48,139 nucleotides of DNA from contig NZ_LGEL01000052.1 of assembly GCF_001636695.1 (NCBI RefSeq), positions 1 to 48,139 of the forward strand, given 5' to 3'. The position numbers and the translations under genes were made by a program. The notes below the pieces were generated by a model that was not told where the DNA came from, did not search any database, and saw only the letters and a list, made by a program, of their open reading frames with translations. Shown one piece after another: positions 17,203 through 25,507 of this stretch; position 1 is the stretch's first letter; each line of letters starts with the position of its first letter. The DNA is from Pedobacter panaciterrae (GTDB lineage Bacteria; Bacteroidota; Bacteroidia; Sphingobacteriales; Sphingobacteriaceae).

Positions 17203-18843
17203 ATGAATATAGCACTGGCGCAACTCAACTATCATATTGGTAATTTTGAATACAATACGAAAAAAATAATTGACAACATTCAGTTGGCAAAAGATAAAGG
17301 AGCTGACCTTGTTGTATTTGCTGAGCTGGCTATTTGCGGTTATCCGCCACGCGATTTTTTAGAGTTTGATGAATTTATTGGCCTATGCGAAACTGCCGCA
17401 CAGGAAATCGCTGCTCATTGTATAGGCATTGCATGTATTGTAGGCTTGCCCGTAAGAAATGAAGTGCTGGCCGGTAAGGACTTATACAACGCAGCATATT
17501 TTATAGAGGAAGGAAAGGTGAAAGCTATTGCAAAAAAAGCATTGCTCCCAAATTACGATGTGTTTGATGAATATCGTTATTTTGAACCGGCCACTCAGTT
17601 TCAATGTATAGAATTCAAGGGTCGTAAAATAGCTTTAACCATTTGTGAAGATTTATGGAACATCAACAATAATCCATTGTATGTTTCCAATCCGATGGAT
17701 GAATTGATTAAACAAGGACCGGATCTGATGATCAATATTGCGGCATCACCCTTTTCTTATTGTCATGACGATGAAAGGGTAGTGGTTCTTGCAGATAATG
17801 CGAAAAAATATAAACTTCCTTTATTATATGTAAATCAGGTTGGAGCACAAACAGAAATCGTATTTGATGGTGGTTCTCTGGCATTTGATAAGGAAGGCAA
17901 TCTTCTGGATGAAATGGCTTATTTTAAGGAAGAACTAAAGATTTACGAAGTTGAGGGTGAAGTGATTAAAGGATATACTCCTAAAACACATAGAGCAGTG
18001 CCAGACATTGAGCAAATATATGAGGCTTTAGTATTGGGTATCAAGGATTACTTTGTAAAGTCAGGTTTTAAAAAGGCTGTATTGGGACTTTCAGGGGGTA
18101 TAGATTCCGCTATTGTATGTGCATTGGCATGCAGGGCTTTAGGATCTGAAAACGTAATGGCAGTGTTAATGCCTTCAAAATATTCGTCCGACCATTCAAT
18201 CCAGGATGCGCTGGACCTTGTTAATAACATTGGCTGCCAGCATGAAGTTATTCCAATCAAGGAAGCTGCAAATGCATTTGATAACATGATGGCACCTGCC
18301 TTTAAAGGATTGCCCTTTAACCTTACAGAAGAGAATATTCAGGCAAGATGCAGGGGGATCATCGTAATGGCCATGTCCAATAAGTTTGGTTATATTCTAC
18401 TGAACACTTCAAATAAAAGTGAATGTGCTGTTGGGTATGGAACGCTATATGGCGATATGTGTGGTGCAATTGGTGTAATTGGAGATGTTTATAAAACCCA
18501 GGTATATCAACTTGCAAACTATATCAATAAAGATGGAATTGTAATACCAGAAAATTCTATTGTTAAACCACCATCTGCAGAACTCAGGCCAGGTCAAAAA
18601 GACTCTGATTCATTGCCAGATTATGATATTCTTGATAAGATATTGTTCCAATATATAGAGCTTAAGCAAAGCTCATCTGCAATCATTGCACAGGGTTATG
18701 ATGAAGTGTTGGTAAGAAGGGTTATTAAAATGGTAAATACGGCGGAGTTTAAAAGGTATCAAACACCGCCGATATTAAGGGTTTCTCCTAAAGCATTTGG
18801 TATGGGCCGCAGGATGCCCATTGTTGGGAAGTACCTTTCTTAG
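17203..18843 (+). CDS. nadE: glutamine-dependent NAD+ synthetase
   Basis: The last step of NAD synthesis: amidation of nicotinate adenine dinucleotide using glutamine. The N-terminal nitrilase-type glutaminase domain has the triad E41 (FAELAICGYPP), K112 (KALLPNY) and C148 (LTICEDLW). The C-terminal synthetase domain has the PP-loop LGLSGGIDSAI near residue 293. At 546 residues it is the standard two-domain form. Its stop overlaps the stop of the convergent lnt by 4 bp. Confidence 0.97.
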   Translation: MNIALAQLNYHIGNFEYNTKKIIDNIQLAKDKGADLVVFAELAICGYPPRDFLEFDEFIGLCETAAQEIAAHCIGIACIVGLPVRNEVLAGKDLYNAAYFIEEGKVKAIAKKALLPNYDVFDEYRYFEPATQFQCIEFKGRKIALTICEDLWNINNNPLYVSNPMDELIKQGPDLMINIAASPFSYCHDDERVVVLADNAKKYKLPLLYVNQVGAQTEIVFDGGSLAFDKEGNLLDEMAYFKEELKIYEVEGEVIKGYTPKTHRAVPDIEQIYEALVLGIKDYFVKSGFKKAVLGLSGGIDSAIVCALACRALGSENVMAVLMPSKYSSDHSIQDALDLVNNIGCQHEVIPIKEAANAFDNMMAPAFKGLPFNLTEENIQARCRGIIVMAMSNKFGYILLNTSNKSECAVGYGTLYGDMCGAIGVIGDVYKTQVYQLANYINKDGIVIPENSIVKPPSAELRPGQKDSDSLPDYDILDKILFQYIELKQSSSAIIAQGYDEVLVRRVIKMVNTAEFKRYQTPPILRVSPKAFGMGRRMPIVGKYLS

Positions 18844-20462
18844 TATTTTCTAACCCACTTTCTATAAGGAATAATTAATGCTATCAGGACAGATAATGCC
18901 GACAATATTTTAGGAATAAAATCGCCATTTCTTACATAAAAAGTAAGGTCATCATTTAAATTGATATCTGCTGTAATCGCTGTTCTGGTCCACCATTTGG
19001 TTTGTTTTATAATGTCGCCCTTTTGGTTAATGAAACAAGAAATGCCTGTATTGGCTGATCTTACTACATACCTCCGGGTTTCTATGGCTCTTAGTTTGGC
19101 ATACAATAGGTGTTGATCCTTTCCTGAAGTATTTCCCCACCAGCCATCATTGGTTACAATAGCAATAAACTGCGCGCCGTTCTTAACAGCTTCAGCTACC
19201 CAACCTCCCCAAATGGATTCATAACAAATAACAGGTACAGCACCAATGCCACTATAAGCATAAAATACTTCGGGGTCTTTTTGCCAGCCATAGCCGCCGA
19301 CAGTACCTCCAAAACCCTCAAAAACAGGTGCTAATACTGATAATGCTGTGGGAAAAGGCATTTTTTCCACTCCCGGAACTAATTTAGATTTATGATAGAA
19401 CTGCACACTGGCAGAGTTTTCTATCTGCAGAGCAGCATTAAAAACATCTACATAGGTACTATTATCATATTTTTGGGCAGATTGAGTTTGTTTGTAGTTA
19501 TAGAACTTAAAACTCTCTATCCCACTTATTATAGTTCCATTTTTGTATTTTTCAAGGAAATGCTGGGCATTTATGAATTCAGAATTGCTGCGGATTCTAT
19601 CTTCATCAGATCTATCTGAAATCGCTGTTTCCGGCCATATAAAATATTCTGTACTGAGCTTAGCAACAGAGTCAGATAGATGAGTAAGGATTTTAAGTTG
19701 GTCACTTGAAGAAATGCCACCAAATTTTAGATAAGGATCTATATTTGGTTGTACAGCTACCACATTAACGGGAACTTCCTTTTCCTCGTACTCATAATAT
19801 AAGGTTAATGATAATGCAACAGGTGCAACAATAATAACAACCCATAGAAGCGCAAATTTGAACCGGGAAAAACCTTTAGCAACTCCGGGTTTAAGTGCCT
19901 TAAAAGCTTCAAAAGCGATAATGTTACTTAGTAATATCCAAAATGAACCACCGTAAACGCCAGTATATTCATACCATTGCGCTATCTGGTGCATTCCGGA
20001 TAAGCCATTACCCAAATTCATCCATGGAAAGGCAAGATCCCACGTTTGATGCAAAAATTCCATTGCAGTGTAAAAGCATATTAGCCCCAAATAGGCAATA
20101 TACTTATTTACCAGTCTGCCTAACCTGTAATATAACCAAAAGGCAAACGTCATGAGTAGGGCACCTAAACCAAAAGGAATAAGCGATACAAAGAATGATA
20201 CCACTGCCCCATTAACTGAACTTATGGCATTATAAACCCAGTAAATACTAGCAGTATTCCAAATCAGAAAAGTTAATCCGGCGGTCAGGAAAACATGCGT
20301 CCCTTTTTTAAGATCGTTGCTTTGTATAATCCTTTCTAAGGCAATAAGTAATGGAACAAGCCCTATCAGTAATAAAGGGGTAGTATACTCAATAGGGGGC
20401 CATGCCAGCCACATTAAAAATGCACTTAGTAAAGCAAGGAGAGCAGTGTTTCTGAACTTCAT
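18840..20462 (-). CDS. lnt: apolipoprotein N-acyltransferase
   Basis: Lnt adds the third acyl chain to lipoproteins at the inner membrane. The 540-residue protein has about six N-terminal helices and a periplasmic nitrilase-like domain with the catalytic Glu in FIWPETAISD, Lys in KSKLVPGVEKMPF and Cys in VPVICYESIWGGW, then a last helix and a basic tail. Its start overlaps the preceding PH/SHOCT gene by one base (TAATG), so the two are probably translationally coupled. lspA, the earlier step of lipoprotein maturation, is also in this window. Confidence 0.95.
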   Translation of the reverse strand: MKFRNTALLALLSAFLMWLAWPPIEYTTPLLLIGLVPLLIALERIIQSNDLKKGTHVFLTAGLTFLIWNTASIYWVYNAISSVNGAVVSFFVSLIPFGLGALLMTFAFWLYYRLGRLVNKYIAYLGLICFYTAMEFLHQTWDLAFPWMNLGNGLSGMHQIAQWYEYTGVYGGSFWILLSNIIAFEAFKALKPGVAKGFSRFKFALLWVVIIVAPVALSLTLYYEYEEKEVPVNVVAVQPNIDPYLKFGGISSSDQLKILTHLSDSVAKLSTEYFIWPETAISDRSDEDRIRSNSEFINAQHFLEKYKNGTIISGIESFKFYNYKQTQSAQKYDNSTYVDVFNAALQIENSASVQFYHKSKLVPGVEKMPFPTALSVLAPVFEGFGGTVGGYGWQKDPEVFYAYSGIGAVPVICYESIWGGWVAEAVKNGAQFIAIVTNDGWWGNTSGKDQHLLYAKLRAIETRRYVVRSANTGISCFINQKGDIIKQTKWWTRTAITADINLNDDLTFYVRNGDFIPKILSALSVLIALIIPYRKWVRKY

Positions 20463-21118
20463 TATAAGCTATCTAAAATATCTGCTTTTTTAGCTTCATA
20501 TTCGTCCTGTGTAATGAGGTGTTTATCATACAGGCTTTTTAATTTCCTTAGTTTTAATGTAGTTTCATCTTCAGGTTCTTCAACGTGTATTGCAGGTGCT
20601 GCAGGAGGTTGAGAAAAGAAAGCTTGTGGTTCTTCTTCTTCCACTGGTTCAGGTGCAGGAAGTGTATTTACCGTTACCGGTGATGTTGACGATCTTCTTT
20701 CTTCCAGATCAAGTTGTCTTTGCTGCTCTTTAAAACTTTCTAATTGTTCGTAGGCAGCCTGATACAGTTTACGGGCCTGCACTTTCGGAATATATTCTGT
20801 AATGATGTTTTCGCCATGTAAGGGCACGCAAATGAATTTAGAACCAAATAATTCTTCTTTAAAAGAAACCTCTTTAATGCTCTTCCATGAAATGTCCTTA
20901 AAATTCATGGTGATCCCAAAATTGCCGGGCTCACAGTAGAAAATACGTTTGTTGCTTACCGCAATACAGTCAGGCAAAAGATTTACTGCAGGCTTTTTTT
21001 GTACAGCCATGTAAATTAATTCCTCGTTGCTGGTTAACATATCATTCAGTTTACCCAGAACTTTTTCTACAGCTTTAGGATCCTGTTCGTCGCTTAAAAA
21101 TCTATCTATTAATATCAT
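20462..21118 (-). CDS. PH-domain and SHOCT-domain protein
   Basis: A 218-residue soluble protein. Residues about 25-115 look like a bacterial PH domain (AVSNKRIFYCEPGNFG, ISWKSIKEVSF). A Gln/Glu-rich linker and a Pro/Glu-rich stretch follow, and the last 30 residues (LRKLKSLYDKHLITQDEYEA) are a SHOCT motif, a short helical module common at C-termini of oligomeric or membrane-associated proteins. Function unknown. The context with rsmI upstream and lnt downstream suggests a housekeeping operon. Confidence 0.85.
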   Translation of the reverse strand: MILIDRFLSDEQDPKAVEKVLGKLNDMLTSNEELIYMAVQKKPAVNLLPDCIAVSNKRIFYCEPGNFGITMNFKDISWKSIKEVSFKEELFGSKFICVPLHGENIITEYIPKVQARKLYQAAYEQLESFKEQQRQLDLEERRSSTSPVTVNTLPAPEPVEEEEPQAFFSQPPAAPAIHVEEPEDETTLKLRKLKSLYDKHLITQDEYEAKKADILDSL

Positions 21119-21166
21119 GTTATTTCTTTATAATAATTTCAGTAGTCGTTTATCAAAAATTGAACC

Positions 21167-21877
21167 CTAATTATCGCGGTCGTATTTAGCTTTCTTTTTT
21201 ACTTCCTCTGCTCCTGCAATACAAATTACGAATTCTCCCTTTAATATATTGTTTTCAAAATGTGATTTAATTTCGGTTAATGTACCCCTCACAGTTTCTT
21301 CATAAAGCTTTGTTAGCTCACGGCTTACCGATGCCTGACGATCCGCACCCAGATACTGTGCAAATTCCTCAAGTGTTTTAAGTAATCTGTGTGGGCTTTC
21401 GTACAATACTATTGTTCTTTCTTCCTCAGCCAGCTTTTTAAAACGTGTTTGTCGCCCTTTTTTTACAGGTAAAAAACCTTCAAAAACAAAAGAATCGGAA
21501 GGTAGCCCTGAATTTACCAGAGCAGGTACAAATGCTGTAGCTCCTGGTAAACACTCTACTGCCAAATCATTCTTAATGGCTTCTCTAACCAGAAAAAAGC
21601 CAGGGTCTGATATTGCGGGGGTTCCGGCATCCGAGATCAATGCTACCATTTTACCCTCTTTCAGGAATTTAATAATTTCTGAAGTAGCCTGGTGTTCATT
21701 GTGTTGATGATGTGAATATGCCTTTTTATCTATTCCGAAATGCTTTAACATCGGCGCGCTGGTACGGGTATCTTCTGCGAGGATCACATCAGCTTCTTTT
21801 AAAATTCGGATTGCCCTGAAGGTCATGTCTTCAAGATTTCCAATAGGTGTGGGTACAAGAAATAGTTTGCCTTCCAT
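21167..21877 (-). CDS. rsmI: 16S rRNA (cytidine-1402-2'-O)-methyltransferase
   Basis: RsmI methylates the 2'-OH of C1402 in the ribosomal decoding centre. The 236-residue protein has the SPOUT-unrelated tetrapyrrole-methylase fold with LVPTPIGNLEDMTFRA (residues about 6-21), AEDTRTSAPMLKHF, SDAGTPAISDPGF and ESPHRLLKTLEEF, all highly characteristic. The protein ends in a basic KKKAKYDRDN tail. It heads a minus-strand group rsmI, PH/SHOCT, lnt. Confidence 0.96.
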   Translation of the reverse strand: MEGKLFLVPTPIGNLEDMTFRAIRILKEADVILAEDTRTSAPMLKHFGIDKKAYSHHQHNEHQATSEIIKFLKEGKMVALISDAGTPAISDPGFFLVREAIKNDLAVECLPGATAFVPALVNSGLPSDSFVFEGFLPVKKGRQTRFKKLAEEERTIVLYESPHRLLKTLEEFAQYLGADRQASVSRELTKLYEETVRGTLTEIKSHFENNILKGEFVICIAGAEEVKKKAKYDRDN

Positions 21878-21888
21878 AATTATTAGGT

Positions 21889-21921
21889 CTCGTATTGCAT
21901 TACTGCGTTCGCAATGACGAG
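21889..21921. repeat. REP-like imperfect hairpin
   Basis: CTCGTATTGC (21889-21898) pairs with GCAATGACGAG (21911-21921) apart from one bulged base; the loop holds ATTACTGCGTTC. On the minus strand it reads CGTCATTGCGAACGCAG, similar to the CGTCATTGCGA-type dispersed repeats seen between genes in many Bacteroidetes genomes. It lies between rsmI and serS. Copy number cannot be judged from one window. Confidence 0.45.
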
Positions 21922-21930
21922 TTAAGTTAT

Positions 21931-21938
21931 TATCTTTG
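21931..21938 (+). promoter_or_regulatory. Bacteroidetes -7 promoter element (TATCTTTG)
   Basis: TATCTTTG matches TAnnTTTG, 16 bases before the serS ATG at 21955. It lies inside a longer open frame starting at 21895 and so supports the shorter start. Confidence 0.55.
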
Positions 21939-21954
21939 TTTAAAAAATAAAATA

Positions 21955-23226
21955 ATGCTGCAAGTTAACTATATCCGCGAAAATAGAGAGAAAGTTTTAG
22001 AAGGACTAAGTGTACGTAATTTTAAGCATCCTGAACTGGTTGATGAAATTATTAAAATTGACGAAGAACGAAGACAAGTTCAAACCTCGCTGGATAACCT
22101 TTCCGCCGTAGCCAATGCAGCTGCAAAACAAATTGGTGAGTTAATGCGTAACGGTAAGAAAGAAGAAGCAGAATTGCTTAAAGCAGAAACTACATCAAAT
22201 AAAGAAGAGCATAAAAATCTTTCAGATCAATTGACTGAAGTGGAGGCAGCATTATTCGGTTTGATTGTACAGTTGCCAAATCTGCCACATCATCTGGTAA
22301 AACCAGGAAGTGCAGCTGAAGATAATGAAGTTGTTTATGAGCATGGTAAACCTGCTGATCTACATGAAAATGCATTGCCGCATTGGGAATTAACAGCTAA
22401 ATATGATATAATAGATTTTGAGCTTGGTACAAAAATAACTGGTGCAGGTTTCCCTGTGTATAAAGGTAAGGGCGCACGTTTGCAAAGGGCCCTTATTAAT
22501 TTCTTTTTAGACCATGCAACAGAAAAGGGTTATAGAGAAATGCAGGTGCCGCATTTAGTTAACGAAGCTTCAGGTTTTGGAACCGGACAGCTACCTGATA
22601 AAGAAGGACAAATGTATCACGCAGGAGTAGATAATTTATATCTTATTCCTACTGCTGAAGTACCCGTAACTAACCTTTACCGTGATGTGATTTTAAAGGA
22701 AGAAGAGCTTCCTGTAAAAAACACAGCGTATACTCCATGCTTTCGAAGAGAAGCGGGGTCATATGGAGCACATGTGCGTGGTTTAAACCGCTTGCATCAA
22801 TTTGATAAAGTTGAAATAGTACAGGTTGTTCACCCTGATAAATCTTACGAGGTTCTGGAAGACATGAGTGCTTATGTTCAATCATTACTTCAGGAACTGG
22901 GGCTTCATTATCGTGTACTACGTTTATGTGGTGGCGATATGGGCTTTACCTCAGCAATGACTTACGATATGGAAGTATGGAGTGCTGCACAACAGCGCTG
23001 GTTAGAGGTATCATCAGTATCTAACTTTGAAACTTATCAAAGTAACAGACTCAAGTTAAGATTTAAAGGAGCCTCAGGTAAAACACAATTAGCACATACA
23101 TTAAATGGAAGTGCACTGGCATTACCTCGAATTGTTGCTGCTATCCTGGAGAATAACCAAACCGAAAAGGGAATTAAAATTCCTGAGGCATTGGTTAAGT
23201 ATACAGGCTTTGAATACATAGATTAG
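21955..23226 (+). CDS. serS: seryl-tRNA synthetase
   Basis: Charges tRNA-Ser. The N-terminal tRNA-binding coiled coil (about residues 30-105) follows MLQVNYIRENREKVLEGL; the class II catalytic core has YLIPTAEVPVTNLY, motif 2 FRREAGSYGAHVRGL and motif 3 LNGSALALPRIVAAILEN. The length of 423 residues is normal with the ATG at 21955. An in-frame ATG at 21895 would add 20 unrelated residues and would start upstream of the promoter element and within the REP-like hairpin, so it was rejected. Confidence 0.97.
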   Translation: MLQVNYIRENREKVLEGLSVRNFKHPELVDEIIKIDEERRQVQTSLDNLSAVANAAAKQIGELMRNGKKEEAELLKAETTSNKEEHKNLSDQLTEVEAALFGLIVQLPNLPHHLVKPGSAAEDNEVVYEHGKPADLHENALPHWELTAKYDIIDFELGTKITGAGFPVYKGKGARLQRALINFFLDHATEKGYREMQVPHLVNEASGFGTGQLPDKEGQMYHAGVDNLYLIPTAEVPVTNLYRDVILKEEELPVKNTAYTPCFRREAGSYGAHVRGLNRLHQFDKVEIVQVVHPDKSYEVLEDMSAYVQSLLQELGLHYRVLRLCGGDMGFTSAMTYDMEVWSAAQQRWLEVSSVSNFETYQSNRLKLRFKGASGKTQLAHTLNGSALALPRIVAAILENNQTEKGIKIPEALVKYTGFEYID

Positions 23227-23232
23227 ACTGAT

Positions 23233-23286
23233 CATCTACCTATAAAAAAAGCTTCCCAATTGGGAAGCTTTTTTTATAGGTAGATG
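23233..23286. terminator. bidirectional terminator, perfect 54-bp palindrome
   Basis: Both 27-base arms are exact reverse complements meeting at AATT (23258-23261), with no loop or mismatch. The inner part GCTTCCC/GGGAAGC is flanked by seven A on one side and seven T on the other, so it works as an intrinsic terminator for serS on the plus strand and for the small envelope protein gene on the minus strand. Confidence 0.9.
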
Positions 23287-23300
23287 TAAATAGGGGTGTT

Positions 23301-23615
23301 CTATAGAATAAGAATCAATAATAAGATAATGATAATGATTGCTCCAACAGAAAGGTAAACACCGCCACCTAATGCATTAGCCTGTTTTTTCAATCCTTTC
23401 AATTCCTGACGTAACTCTTTTCTTTCAGATTTCGACAGATTTGATTTATCCATCGTTTTAATCTCCTGAACACGATCTGTGATCTGTTTTAGCTGAATTT
23501 GTTGTTCGGCAGTCATCTCAGTTTTAATCTTGTCTGTCTTTCCTGCTGCAGAAACTGTGTTTGCGCTGATTGCCAATGTGAAAACTAGCACTAAAGAGTA
23601 AATTAATCTTTTCAT
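23301..23615 (-). CDS. small exported protein with C-terminal membrane helix
   Basis: A 104-residue protein with a signal peptide ending in TVSAAG (about residue 24), a charged helical middle rich in Lys, Glu and Gln (about 30-82), and a C-terminal membrane helix (about 86-104, Gly-Gly-Val then Ile/Leu-rich). No family is recognised with confidence. It resembles short Bacteroidetes envelope proteins of unknown role. It is flanked by terminators on both sides, so it is transcribed alone. Confidence 0.7.
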   Translation of the reverse strand: MKRLIYSLVLVFTLAISANTVSAAGKTDKIKTEMTAEQQIQLKQITDRVQEIKTMDKSNLSKSERKELRQELKGLKKQANALGGGVYLSVGAIIIIILLLILIL

Positions 23616-23648
23616 ACGATTTGAATTTTGTGATAATACCTAAATAAC

Positions 23649-23682
23649 AAAAAACCTACCAAAAGTTATTGATAGGTTTTTT
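23649..23682 (-). terminator. terminator after the SIMPL-domain gene
   Basis: AAAAAACCTA (23649-23658) pairs with TAGGTTTTTT (23673-23682) around a 14-base loop. On the minus strand this gives a 10-bp stem ending in a U-run, 44 bp after the stop of the SIMPL gene. Confidence 0.7.
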
Positions 23683-23725
23683 AAAGGTATTTTACTAAAA
23701 CTGTCTACTCAAGTAGTCACTACTA

Positions 23726-24430
23726 CTATTTAATTTCGAATACTGTATTCATTATGTAATTCAGTTTTATTTTTTTAAAGTCAATCTCAGGAGCAGGAGC
23801 TCCAGCCATATCTGCGCTTTCAGCTTTCATCATCATCACATTGCGATACATTGGCTGAGGATATTGCTCATTGTTCACTTCCTGGATGTCAATTACGCTA
23901 CCTAACTTATCGCCTAAGGCTTCAACCAGGTAAGATGCTTTTTCTTTAGCAGCCTGTAATGCTTTAATTTTAAGTTCTTTTTTAAGTGTTTCAATTTTTG
24001 AATAATCGTAGCTGTCAACATTGGTATAAGCAATTCCTTTAGGGTCTATTGAACCAATGATGTCATTCCATTTATTTAAATCAGATACTTTTAAGCGATA
24101 TTGTTTGCTGGCCAGATAATCAGGGTTTTTCTTTTTCTCTGTAGCAATTGCATAGCTTGATAAGTTGTTAATCGTTAGGTTTTCTTTATCAATACCTGCT
24201 TTTTGAACTGCAGCATACAACTGGCTTTCTAAAGTAGTGATCTCCACTTTTTTCTTACTGTTGTTATCTTTTAAATATTCTTTTAAAGAGATACTGATGT
24301 AAATAATGTCTGGAGTAACTTCAGTTTCTGCAGAACCACTAACGCTAATCTTTTTTCTTAAATCTACTTGTTGAGCCATAGCGCTTATACTTAATAAGGA
24401 AACGAAGGCAAGGGTTAATAACTTTTTCAT
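23726..24430 (-). CDS. SIMPL-domain (DUF541) periplasmic protein
   Basis: A 234-residue secreted protein. The signal peptide ends at about SISAMAQQ (residue 21). The rest is the SIMPL/DUF541 domain, beginning ISVSGSAETEVTPDIIYISISL and containing ALQAAKEKASYLVEALGDKLGSVIDI, the conserved helix-strand unit of the family. Members form large oligomeric cages in some bacteria and are linked to membrane stress, but no reaction is known. It is a single-gene unit ended by the terminator at 23649-23682. Confidence 0.88.
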   Translation of the reverse strand: MKKLLTLAFVSLLSISAMAQQVDLRKKISVSGSAETEVTPDIIYISISLKEYLKDNNSKKKVEITTLESQLYAAVQKAGIDKENLTINNLSSYAIATEKKKNPDYLASKQYRLKVSDLNKWNDIIGSIDPKGIAYTNVDSYDYSKIETLKKELKIKALQAAKEKASYLVEALGDKLGSVIDIQEVNNEQYPQPMYRNVMMMKAESADMAGAPAPEIDFKKIKLNYIMNTVFEIK

Positions 24431-24516
24431 AATGATAAATGTTTTTCTTTTGTGTATTTAATAGTTAGATGAAATTACCATACCAATTCCACAAATTATT
24501 AGCACAAATCATAAAA

Positions 24517-25119
24517 TTATTCTTCAACTATCTCATTATTAGGCCCAATTTCTTCCTTGAATTCTTCCTTGAAATAAGTCTTCTGGAACACAAGTATAAT
24601 AATTACACCAACGGAGATGGCAGCATCTGCAATATTAAAGACAGGTCTGAAAAAGATAAAATCTTCTCCTCCCCATATAGGGAACCATGAAGGAAAATGA
24701 CCTTCCCAGATAGGGAAATAGAACATATCCACAACTCTTCCATGGAACCAGCCTGCATACTTATATATTACTCCATAGAAAACAGAGTCAATAATATTAC
24801 CTAATGCACCAGCAAATATCAGGGCTACGTTTAAAATTAGCCCGCGATGGTATTTCCTTTGAATAAGATAATGTAATCCATAACCAATACCGGCAACGGC
24901 AGCAATTCTGAATAATGATAAAGCTAGTTTACCAAATTCCCCTCCAAACTCAAGTCCAAAAGCCATTCCGTTATTTTCGGTGAAATGGATAATAAACCAA
25001 TTGCCTATGATCTTGAATTCCTGACCCATGAACATATTGGTCTTGATCCAGGTTTTTAAAACCTGATCAGCAAGCAAAACCAGGAAAATTATTAATAAAG
25101 GTTTTGTATAGCCTTTCAT
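24517..25119 (-). CDS. lspA: lipoprotein signal peptidase (signal peptidase II)
   Basis: LspA removes the signal peptide of diacylated prolipoproteins. The 200-residue protein has four membrane helices and the catalytic aspartates D111 (GALGNIIDSVFYG) and D165 (FNIADAAISVG), with ENNGMAFG near residue 48. The periplasmic segment between the two aspartates is long (54 residues against about 19 in E. coli) and rich in Trp, Phe and Pro. Its ATG overlaps the dksA-like stop by one base (TAATG). Confidence 0.95.
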   Translation of the reverse strand: MKGYTKPLLIIFLVLLADQVLKTWIKTNMFMGQEFKIIGNWFIIHFTENNGMAFGLEFGGEFGKLALSLFRIAAVAGIGYGLHYLIQRKYHRGLILNVALIFAGALGNIIDSVFYGVIYKYAGWFHGRVVDMFYFPIWEGHFPSWFPIWGGEDFIFFRPVFNIADAAISVGVIIILVFQKTYFKEEFKEEIGPNNEIVEE

Positions 25120-25502
25120 TACGACTGCTTCAGTTTAGCTTCCATGCTTAAAGTTGCGTGCGGCACAGCGCGTAAACGCTCTTTCTGAATCAGTTTACCT
25201 GTTTCTCGGCAAATACCGTAAGTTTTGTTTTCAATACGTACCAATGCAGCTTCTAAATTCTCAATGAATTTTTTCTGACGTGCAGCCAGCTGGTTTAATT
25301 GTTCTTTTTCAAGAGTTGCAGAGCCATCTTCAAGCGTTTTGTAGGTTCCAGAAGTATCTTCTGTTCCGTTAGAATTAGGACTGCTTAGAGAGTTTGTTAA
25401 ATCAAGAAACTCTTCTCTGGCCATACGTAATTTTTCCTGAATCAATTCTTTAAATTCTTGAAGTTCACTGTCAGAGTACCTGGTTTTTGTAGCTTTTTCC
25501 AT
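25119..25502 (-). CDS. DksA/TraR-family protein with degenerate zinc finger
   Basis: A 127-residue protein of the TraR/DksA family, which binds the RNA polymerase secondary channel. An N-terminal helical region (about residues 8-90) leads into YGICRETGKLIQKERLRAVPHATLS. The usual four-cysteine zinc site is reduced to one Cys (about residue 97), so it probably does not bind zinc. It sits between ileS (5-bp gap) and lspA (1-base overlap), so it belongs to their operon. A DksA-like regulatory role is inferred only. Confidence 0.85.
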   Translation of the reverse strand: MEKATKTRYSDSELQEFKELIQEKLRMAREEFLDLTNSLSSPNSNGTEDTSGTYKTLEDGSATLEKEQLNQLAARQKKFIENLEAALVRIENKTYGICRETGKLIQKERLRAVPHATLSMEAKLKQS

Positions 25503-25507
25503 AATAA

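Noticed and set aside
21895-21954. Longer serS reading starting with MHYCVRND
   Set aside because: It would start before the TAnnTTTG element and inside the REP-like hairpin; MLQVNYIREN at 21955 is the usual SerS start.
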